From a virus: a DNA stretch of 45,204 bases. The stretch lies in the IMG/VR virus record IMGVR_UViG_3300020020_000071, positions 1 through 45,204 of that record; one strand, 5' to 3'. Below are positions 23,394 to 29,754 of this stretch, piece by piece. Below the pieces are notes generated by a model. The model saw nothing but the letters and a program-made list of their open reading frames with translations, searched no databases and had not been told where the DNA came from. Every line of letters starts with the position of its first letter. Position 1 is the first letter of the stretch. The position numbers and the translations under genes were made by a program.

Positions 23394-24257
23394 CTACTTC
23401 TTAATAACAGAAGCGACCATTTTAGATACTTGAGCGTTAGCAAGTTGGGTAACCTGAGATTTTCCGACACCTACAATTACATCTCCCGCAAATTTCCCTC
23501 CAAGTTTAAGGAGTTTGGACCCCTTACCTGAGGGCGCGACTCGAGAATATTGCTGCTCGAGATTCATTCGAGTGATCAGATCCTGAAGTTCCTTGTTAGA
23601 CAAGGATTGGCTACCATGCTTCCTAGCTTTCTTTGCTGAAGCGGTAGCACTAGCAGAATCACCATGGATCTGAGATGAAGTCCGACGAACACCCCACCTC
23701 ATACCCTTGACTCCGAAGTGAGTGAGAATATCTTCGACCGGATCGGTCATACTCATCTCTTCCATCATCTGATTCTGATACCGATCCATCAATTGAAACT
23801 CAGGACCTTCGAAATCCCCAGTCCAAAGAGCGATTTTATCGAAGTTAACCCAATTGATCCCTGAATAATCACGATCGTCTTTCTTCGCGGGGGCATCGGG
23901 ATAACCAAGAGTTAGATGCGGAGTCCATTCTTCGAATTGCGGTGTCGAATTATAAGCTCGAGCGATGTCTTCATTGGTTAACAAATATCCTTGCCACGTT
24001 CTCAATTTTTTGGTGTTGTAAGGACCGAAGAAGAGAACGTCTGCTTGTTGCTCTCCGAGTTCTCCTCGATAGTCGACATCCATCCCAAAACGGCACATGG
24101 AAATTTTAACAACATGTTCCAAAAAGTTGATCATCTCTTGAGTGGCTTGTGTTCCTTCGCCCAAATTCAAGAGCGTCATGTGTGGAACTTTGTCGCTTGA
24201 AAGTTTCCATACGTAGTCATCCTGGGAAGGGATTGCTACAATAACTAGGTTACTCAT
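23394..24257 (-). CDS. 2H phosphoesterase fused to GVKGMRWGVRR capsid-type tail
   Basis: The N-terminal 165 residues are a 2H phosphoesterase (LigT/cyclic phosphodiesterase superfamily): the paired motifs HMTLLNL (His26) and HLTLGYP (His114) supply the two catalytic histidines. At residues 180-192 follows HFGVKGMRWGVRR, then a Ser/Ala/Lys-rich region and a C-terminal hydrophobic helix. Relatives hydrolyse 2',5'- or cyclic nucleotides; the phage anti-CBASS protein Acb1 is a 2H enzyme, so counter-defence is plausible. The second half suggests association with the virion. ATG at 24255-24257 is 6 bases from GGAGG. Substrate and packaging are inferences. Confidence 0.75.
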   Translation of the reverse strand: MSNLVIVAIPSQDDYVWKLSSDKVPHMTLLNLGEGTQATQEMINFLEHVVKISMCRFGMDVDYRGELGEQQADVLFFGPYNTKKLRTWQGYLLTNEDIARAYNSTPQFEEWTPHLTLGYPDAPAKKDDRDYSGINWVNFDKIALWTGDFEGPEFQLMDRYQNQMMEEMSMTDPVEDILTHFGVKGMRWGVRRTSSQIHGDSASATASAKKARKHGSQSLSNKELQDLITRMNLEQQYSRVAPSGKGSKLLKLGGKFAGDVIVGVGKSQVTQLANAQVSKMVASVIKK

Positions 24258-24270
24258 TCGCAACCTCCTC

Positions 24271-26544
24271 TCAGAAAAACATCATGAATGCTGCTTCACG
24301 AGCTATACTACTTGGATTAGCTTCGTGAAGTTCGGGACTGCTCGAGGTTTGAGTATGAGTTGCATCGGCAACCAAGAGAATATGACTTTGAGTGATGTCA
24401 AGATTGTCTGACGTTTGCGTTTGGTTTACATCAGAAACAGTAAGAACATGCGTTTGCGCCAAAGCAACATCATCTACCGTTTGTGTTTGCACCGTATTAT
24501 CTACAACAAGAACGTGATGTTGCGTCAAAACCACGTTGTCTACGAATTGTCCTTGCAGAGCATCATTAACATCAAAGCCCTCGTTCGGAGTCACAACAAC
24601 ATTATCTGCAGTCTGACTTTGTGCGCTGTTGTTGACAACAAGAATATGATGCTGTGTCAACGTTGGACTAGTAGATGTTTGTGCTTGATTAGCACTAGCA
24701 ACCGAAAGAACGTGATGTTGTGTAAGAGTAACATTACCTGATGTTTGCGCTTGATTAGCGTTGTTGACTGCTAGCACATGATGCTGAGTCAGTGAAGGAC
24801 TTCCTGACGTTTGTGCTTGAGTTGCAGAAGCAATAGTAAGAACATGATGCTGCACTAACGTAGGACTATCCGATGTTTGTCCTTGACTAGCATTGTTTAC
24901 TGCTAATGTCTGATGCTCAACTAATGTTGGACTACCAGACGATTGTGCCTGACTAGCGTTGTTCACTACTAACACATGATGCTGAGTCAAAACTGGACTA
25001 TCAGATGTCATAGCTTGAGTAGCATCAAATGCTGCGAACGATTCGTGTACAGTCAACGTCAAAGTGTTCGAAGGACGAACCGATACAATCGAAAGACCAA
25101 ACGGAACGCTTCCTGCCGGAGTAACCGTACGAGTTCCAGTACTTCCATCAGCAGTAAGAGCTTCAGTTGCGCCTGCGTGAGAGTAGAAAGTACCATCTGA
25201 TGAATCGTATCGTTCGGTCATAGAACCTGGGAACGAATAACTCGCCGTCTGATTACCTCCACCAGCATTATCATGCACAATTAGAAGTCCACCAGCTAGT
25301 CCATCTACTGCGGGTCCCACATGTGATGCCGAAGAAGATGCGTTCTCTGAATTATCAGCATCTACAATAGGAGACGCAGCATCCGCACCCGAAAGTCGAT
25401 ATACGACCATAGACTTTTCTTCATCGCCCGCTGGTGAATCTTCAGTAACTGAAACTACATTTGATCCTGACGAATTAACTTCAGCCCAATATGCTTTGAC
25501 GTGTGCACCATTAGTTCCCGCATCAGCCGTACTATTAGGTATTAGAGTAACATCTGGAGAACCAGTAACAGTAGGCTCAGGCATTTGAGCGGTTTCATAG
25601 AAATCATTTCCGTGAAAGAATATAAGAACATCTCCAACATCACAGTCAAGTGCGGTTGCTGCGACAGTAGGTGATGCTCCATCTGCTCGAGTAGCAGCAA
25701 CAGATTCATAAACAACCGTGCCACCGCCTCCAGCAACTTGTGCGTGCGTTGCATTCTGCACAACAAGGACATGATGTTGCACCAAAGTAGGACTGTCAGA
25801 TGTTTGTGCTTGAGCAGCATTGGCCGGCACAAGTACAATAGGTGGTATAGGACGAATCGCTATTAGAAGTGCCGAATTACCAGCAGCACCGACATCGAGT
25901 GTCCAAACACCCACGTTCTCTGAGCCAGTGTTAAGTTGCCGGAATGCAACCGCACCTTCCAGAGCCCCGATTACATCTCCACCGATAATTCCAGAGTCAA
26001 GATAACCGGTATAGTTAGCTGGAGCCGCAGTAATTCCAGTAAATGATCCAGTGAGCGAAGTTTCACCATTAACACCAACGGCGATCCAAAGAGTATCCTC
26101 AGCAGCCCAACCAGCTGGATCAAGTGCAACTGGATCAGCTGCTGCCGAAGTTCCATTAGCCTTAGCGGTAGCCTCAGGCGGAGTTGTTAAGTGAGCTCCC
26201 GGAATCTCCATAAGAAACATCACTGAACGAGTTGAGCCAACAGTAGTAACTGTGAATGTTCCAGATTCGGAACCAGTCGCATTTAGCTTATATGCCGCAC
26301 CGATAGCTTGAATGGTAGCCGAGTTAGCGGCCTGATCAATAAACTCGGTAAAGCTGCCACCCCATGCACTGAATTCAGCATTGGTAGAACCGCCAAGATA
26401 TGTGACAATAATAGCCAGCAATAAAGCACCAGGAGTATTTGGCAAGTTCGACAGGTTGGGGAACGTATGCGTAGTGGTAGCAGTAGGCTGATTAGATTGC
26501 AAAAGTGTAGACGCAACAGCCGTTGGAGTAGTCGGAAATGGCAT
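24271..26544 (-). CDS. Repeat-rich tail fibre/minor tail protein, 757 aa
   Basis: The N-terminal half has two related beta-sandwich domains of a type common in phage minor tail proteins (TLWIAVGVNGETSLTGSFTG, VLIFFHGNDFYETAQMPEPT). Between them sits a single repeat unit and the C-terminal 240 residues are eleven consecutive 22-residue repeats with the consensus AxQAQTSxSPTLTQHHVLVV plus NN. The protein ends with a short tip (REAAFMMFF). The frame is ATG at 26542-26544, 5 bases from AGGGGG; a GTG two codons upstream is less likely. It is probably a fibre shaft; the repeated His pairs could bind metal. Confidence 0.8.
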   Translation of the reverse strand: MPFPTTPTAVASTLLQSNQPTATTTHTFPNLSNLPNTPGALLLAIIVTYLGGSTNAEFSAWGGSFTEFIDQAANSATIQAIGAAYKLNATGSESGTFTVTTVGSTRSVMFLMEIPGAHLTTPPEATAKANGTSAAADPVALDPAGWAAEDTLWIAVGVNGETSLTGSFTGITAAPANYTGYLDSGIIGGDVIGALEGAVAFRQLNTGSENVGVWTLDVGAAGNSALLIAIRPIPPIVLVPANAAQAQTSDSPTLVQHHVLVVQNATHAQVAGGGGTVVYESVAATRADGASPTVAATALDCDVGDVLIFFHGNDFYETAQMPEPTVTGSPDVTLIPNSTADAGTNGAHVKAYWAEVNSSGSNVVSVTEDSPAGDEEKSMVVYRLSGADAASPIVDADNSENASSSASHVGPAVDGLAGGLLIVHDNAGGGNQTASYSFPGSMTERYDSSDGTFYSHAGATEALTADGSTGTRTVTPAGSVPFGLSIVSVRPSNTLTLTVHESFAAFDATQAMTSDSPVLTQHHVLVVNNASQAQSSGSPTLVEHQTLAVNNASQGQTSDSPTLVQHHVLTIASATQAQTSGSPSLTQHHVLAVNNANQAQTSGNVTLTQHHVLSVASANQAQTSTSPTLTQHHILVVNNSAQSQTADNVVVTPNEGFDVNDALQGQFVDNVVLTQHHVLVVDNTVQTQTVDDVALAQTHVLTVSDVNQTQTSDNLDITQSHILLVADATHTQTSSSPELHEANPSSIAREAAFMMFF
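24313..25032 (-). repeat. Eleven tandem 66-bp repeats in the fibre gene
   Basis: The repeats encode 22 residues each. The core TQHHVL is present in most units and degraded in the seventh and the last three (TPNEGF, AQTHVL, TQSHIL). The DNA copies have diverged enough to be readable in an assembly, but repeat number could vary among relatives. Confidence 0.85.
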
Positions 26545-26582
26545 AGTCACCCCCTAACTGTCTAGATTTGTGATCATCCAGA

Positions 26583-26954
26583 TTACGTTGGGTCAGCGAC
26601 TTCGATCTTCCAAGCAGGAATATCGACAGTATTAGCTGCGGTCAAAAGTTGGCTTGTGCAAGTAGTCACGTATCGCAGAGTTGTATCAGCAACTCTCGCA
26701 ATAGCAATATGAGTTGCAGTTCCGGTGTTATCCACAACCACAGCGTTCTTTGCCGCGATAGTAACCTTACGACCCGAAACATCACCATTGGCCTTCGTGA
26801 AATCGGTGTCTGGAGTGAGAGCAACATCTGCAAGAGAGACCGCAGCAATACCGGCATAGTTCGCCGGCTCAGCAGAACAAACATGCATAATGCTGGATTG
26901 ATCAATGTAATCGAACATAGAGTCGATAGTAGCGTCAGGCGCTGCCTTACCCAT
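26583..26954 (-). CDS. Small virion/tail-associated protein, 123 aa
   Basis: Starts MGKAAPDATIDSMFDYI, followed by MHVCSAEPANYAGI, a beta-rich middle (DVSGRKVTIAAKNAVVV) and TATHIAIARVADTTLRYVTT. I associate this pattern with small proteins found between fibre genes in many actinophages and other Gram-positive phages. It has no enzymatic motif. ATG at 26952-26954 is 6 bases from AGGAGG. Part of the fibre/tail-accessory block. Confidence 0.65.
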   Translation of the reverse strand: MGKAAPDATIDSMFDYIDQSSIMHVCSAEPANYAGIAAVSLADVALTPDTDFTKANGDVSGRKVTIAAKNAVVVDNTGTATHIAIARVADTTLRYVTTCTSQLLTAANTVDIPAWKIEVADPT

Positions 26955-26971
26955 TGGATCCTCCTACTTGA

Positions 26972-27454
26972 TTAGTAACCCTTCATGACAGCTATAACAT
27001 ACCAGGAATTTTCTGCCTCGTTGTAAATAGCACCCATAAAATCACGTTTATTGGGTGTGGTTGACAAAACTAAAGAAGAAATGTCAGAACCAAATTTAAA
27101 GGCAGTATCGAGAGTGACAATTCGGCTGCCAACAACGTCTTGAACGAATTCCCAAACGACACGATCCCCATCATTCATGTTAGTAGGATTCGCTAAAGTC
27201 CGGTCACCACCAAGAACGACTCGAAACAAGCCTCCGAGATCCACATTAGTCAATAATATGGGTTGATCGACCAATTGATGGGGGACATCATTCAAACCGA
27301 CTTGGTATTTAAGATTAGACCAATTCCTGATACCATCTCCAACCTTAAACCTACCCGTATCAGTCTCATAACCTGGCTCGCCAGGAGAAAGTATGGGATT
27401 ATCGGCCGACCATTCAGAAGCGGGACCCCTACGAAGTTTGAAAGTAACAAGCAT
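26972..27454 (-). CDS. Tail protein with major-tropism-determinant-like N-terminus
   Basis: Residues 5-50 (KLRRGPASEWSADNPILSPG and ETDTGRFKVGDG) match the N-terminal domain of the phage major tropism determinant, also found on many fibre proteins, which anchors fibres to the tail. The rest (TNVDLGGLFRVVLGGDRTLA, YNEAENSWYVIAVMKGY) is a beta domain with a typical fibre ending. The second of two adjacent ATG codons, 4 bases from GGAGG, is taken as start. Confidence 0.75.
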   Translation of the reverse strand: MLVTFKLRRGPASEWSADNPILSPGEPGYETDTGRFKVGDGIRNWSNLKYQVGLNDVPHQLVDQPILLTNVDLGGLFRVVLGGDRTLANPTNMNDGDRVVWEFVQDVVGSRIVTLDTAFKFGSDISSLVLSTTPNKRDFMGAIYNEAENSWYVIAVMKGY

Positions 27455-27463
27455 CATTCCTCC

Positions 27464-27865
27464 TTAGGGTTCACCACCATCGAGAACAAGTTCCTCTTCG
27501 TCTTCGAGAATAGTTGGATCCACCCATAGAGTTTCTTCTCGCACCGCATTCAAACGCCACTCGATTTCTTTCTTCTGTGCATTGAGCGATTCAATCAAAT
27601 ATGAAGTCTGTGGTGGATCAAACAAAAGACGAACACTAAGATACATATAAGTCTTGACAAAATTGTACTGGTTGTTCCCACCAATGTAAGTGGACCACAA
27701 GGCTGCATCATCCTCGATAAAAAAACCATCTTCTGGGCCGACACCAAGTTGATGAAGCGTCGAGAAAACAGAATTGATGTGAATCAAAATATCGAGATCA
27801 AACGCAGTATCAGCCTCGTCGATCCCAAGGATCTTCTTGACGCTTATGAGGATGCTGTCTTCCAT
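27464..27865 (-). CDS. Head-tail connector-like protein, 133 aa
   Basis: MEDSILISVKKILGIDEADT, then FDLDILIHINSVFSTLHQLG, KTYMYLSVRLLFDPPQTSYL and a C-terminal EWRLN helix are characteristic of a conserved structural protein of Gram-positive phages usually grouped with gp6-like head-tail connectors. It is helical and acidic. ATG at 27863-27865 is 8 bases from AAGGAGG; a GTG nine bases upstream is less well placed. Its place among fibre genes instead of the neck genes is unusual, so the function is tentative. Confidence 0.65.
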   Translation of the reverse strand: MEDSILISVKKILGIDEADTAFDLDILIHINSVFSTLHQLGVGPEDGFFIEDDAALWSTYIGGNNQYNFVKTYMYLSVRLLFDPPQTSYLIESLNAQKKEIEWRLNAVREETLWVDPTILEDEEELVLDGGEP

Positions 27866-27886
27866 GTAGGCCACCTCCTTCGATGC

Positions 27887-28582
27887 CTAGTAGTCGTATC
27901 CAAAGCCTCGAAGCTTTGCGAGAGTCAACGGACCAACGACCCCATCTTTCTGGAGACTGGTCCTACGCTGGAACTCCACAACCCATGACTTGGTCTGAGC
28001 TCCGAAATATCCCGTGACTTGAAGAAGTTGTCCGGGTAGGTACAAGACATACGAACGATATGCTGGAAAGTTGGTTCTGAGAAATTCCTGAACGTGACGA
28101 ACATCAGTACCAGACATACCAAGACTGAGTGTCCGATGCACGGGGAGTGGAGGTGCTGGTTTGACAGCCGGCCAATGAGCAGTATTGGCATCGTCCTCAG
28201 CCCATCCAGAAAAATGGGCATGGCCGGTATGCTGATTACTTCCAGTATACACCTTCTTAACCCAGCCACCATTTCGAGACCAACTGTAACCATACCAGAT
28301 GATGTAATACAATCGCGCGCGTGCGTTAGGATCTCTGAGCATTCGAGCTACGAGCCCGTCCGCATCAATCTTGGAGAAATATGCATTGATCTTTACGTCG
28401 ATTGCACGGTGTTCTGGAATAGTATCAGCATCACTGAGCTCAGCCCTAACACCAGAAGTATCATCCTCATTATGACCAGAAGTTCTAAGCTGATGATCTG
28501 CATCCCCAATACCCCAGATAGTCACGCCAGGACGCCAAGCCTTAATGTCGTCGGTCAGAGTTTGCATGTTTGGTGCTCGCAT
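27887..28582 (-). CDS. Endolysin: M15-like peptidase plus peptidoglycan-binding domain
   Basis: Residues 1-125 resemble a zinc peptidase of the M15 (VanY/L-Ala-D-Glu peptidase) type: HQLRTSGHNEDDTSG, PEHRAIDVKIN and HTGHAHFSGW hold the likely zinc ligands His and Asp. Residues 150-231 form a peptidoglycan-binding domain (LGMSGTDVRHVQEFLRTNF, VTGYFGAQTKSWVVEFQ, DGVVGPLTLAKL). It cuts the host wall at lysis. ATG at 28580-28582 is 6 bases from AAAGGA; the ATG at 28603 overlapping the HNH stop lacks a site. No holin is adjacent; the candidate is at 4552-4911. Confidence 0.88.
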   Translation of the reverse strand: MRAPNMQTLTDDIKAWRPGVTIWGIGDADHQLRTSGHNEDDTSGVRAELSDADTIPEHRAIDVKINAYFSKIDADGLVARMLRDPNARARLYYIIWYGYSWSRNGGWVKKVYTGSNQHTGHAHFSGWAEDDANTAHWPAVKPAPPLPVHRTLSLGMSGTDVRHVQEFLRTNFPAYRSYVLYLPGQLLQVTGYFGAQTKSWVVEFQRRTSLQKDGVVGPLTLAKLRGFGYDY

Positions 28583-28596
28583 CTGAATTCCTTTCT

Positions 28597-29019
28597 TCAC
28601 CATAGTTTTGTATCGCCGGATTTACGTTCGACAAACGGTTGAGGTAGTAGACGTTCATCACCATAGTGAATAGCGTTGTGAGTTCGATGAGTTGTCGTGA
28701 TTAGAAAGTCAGGCTCGAGGATCGTATCTCTACCACGTTTAAAATCTTCCATAGTAATCGGATTCATGTGATGAATATACAAACGATCATGAATCTCATG
28801 ACCTTCAACGCCTAGATCGCATCCGTTGTCTCGAGCGATGACGTGATGACGAACTTGACGCCACTCTTGTGAGGAGTAGAATAATTGATTCATCCAACGA
28901 TCGAACCCAAAGGTAGGAATCCCGACACTTCCTTTGAGCGCAAGGTAGCGATACCGTTCTAAGAAGCTTTCAAATCTCCTCAGTTCTCTATAGGTTCTAA
29001 TCTTCGTAGTCATCTTCAT
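28597..29019 (-). CDS. HNH endonuclease next to small terminase
   Basis: 140 residues with an HNH core: RQVRHHVIARDNGCDLGVEG, then IHHMNPITMEDF (His-His of the central strand) and HRTHNAIHYGDE (last His). Several cos-type phages carry an HNH enzyme beside the terminase that is needed for cutting during packaging; this position suggests the same. It overlaps the small-terminase gene by 23 bases. Start at 29017-29019 or the ATG two codons later. Confidence 0.85.
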   Translation of the reverse strand: MKMTTKIRTYRELRRFESFLERYRYLALKGSVGIPTFGFDRWMNQLFYSSQEWRQVRHHVIARDNGCDLGVEGHEIHDRLYIHHMNPITMEDFKRGRDTILEPDFLITTTHRTHNAIHYGDERLLPQPFVERKSGDTKLW

Positions 29020-29350
29020 TCACCAAAGGCTCTTGACCGGAATATGAACGCATAGCATTGAGGGCAGCCATGTACAGCTCTTCAACTTTCCTCTGAGAAG
29101 CTATTGCCTCTGTCTTTACTCTGAGAAGTTCATTCTCATGGCCAAGACGTTCCTGTTCGAGTCGTTCTCGAGAGGATCCCAGCTTAAGAAAATGTACAAT
29201 CTCTTGTGCTGATGCAGTTCCTTCTCTGATTCGCGTTTCAGCAAGCTCCACTGCCATCGAAACGAGCTGGTTCTCCCTACCCTCAGGAGTTGTAGCCGGT
29301 CTACGGCGCTTTGGAGCCGGCTCAGGACCAGTTCTACGACGGCTGACCAT
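28997..29350 (-). CDS. terS: Putative terminase small subunit
   Basis: The start VSRRRTGPEPAPKRRRPATT, then PEGRENQLVSMAVELAE and IREGTASAQEIVHFLKLGSS, is a pattern I associate with small terminase proteins of actinophages. A long charged coiled coil (ERLEQERLGHENELLRVKTE) and an acidic tail follow. It would recognise packaging sites and load the large subunit. ATG at 29348-29350 follows AAAGGAG. The large subunit is 6 kb further along the transcript, an uncommon separation. Confidence 0.75.
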   Translation of the reverse strand: MVSRRRTGPEPAPKRRRPATTPEGRENQLVSMAVELAETRIREGTASAQEIVHFLKLGSSRERLEQERLGHENELLRVKTEAIASQRKVEELYMAALNAMRSYSGQEPLVNEDDYED

Positions 29351-29488
29351 AGTTACAACTCCTTTCCATCTGGTTCCGGCGCACTTTTCCGGGTGAAAAA
29401 GTTGGGCTAAAAGTACCCCCGGGGCATTTTTTTGGACCGCGTCGATCTGAGAGGGGGTGTAAATTTAGCGACCCTCCCCCCCTACCTC
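29351..29488. other. Gene-free spacer, possible packaging (cos/pac) site
   Basis: 138 bases with no gene directly before the small terminase and HNH genes, where packaging sites of many phages lie. It contains a G7 run near the gene boundary, the palindrome CCCCGGGG with flanking tracts, and AT-rich TAAATTTA. No direct proof of cutting. Confidence 0.35.
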
Positions 29489-29743
29489 TTAATCAGTCCC
29501 CGAACCAATAGGACTCTCTACCTTCCTATAGATTCCAAGAACATTGTGTTCGATAATCTCATCAATCGCATCCTCGATAGCTATACTCTGATCAGCATCT
29601 GAGATGTCATCAGAAGTTTTAATAATTCTAGCAAGGAGACCAGTAGTGTAGTAACCTGAGGCCACATCAAAAGCATACCACTCATCAAATTCATTAAAAG
29701 GATTGAAGGGATTATCAACAGTAGTAAGCATGTGTTCTATCAT
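29489..29743 (-). CDS. Acidic hypothetical protein, 84 aa
   Basis: Highly acidic small protein (NPFNPFNEFDEWYAFDVASG; KTSDDISDADQSIAIEDAID). ATG at 29741-29743 follows AAAGGAGG with a 4-base spacer and lies just after the RNA-polymerase-like gene, sharing its transcript. A regulatory partner of that enzyme is possible on position alone. I do not recognise a family. Confidence 0.65.
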   Translation of the reverse strand: MIEHMLTTVDNPFNPFNEFDEWYAFDVASGYYTTGLLARIIKTSDDISDADQSIAIEDAIDEIIEHNVLGIYRKVESPIGSGTD

Positions 29744-29754
29744 AATCCCTCCTT

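Noticed and set aside
24313-25032. CRISPR array
   Set aside because: The regular 66-bp periodicity is a protein-coding repeat in frame without unique spacers.
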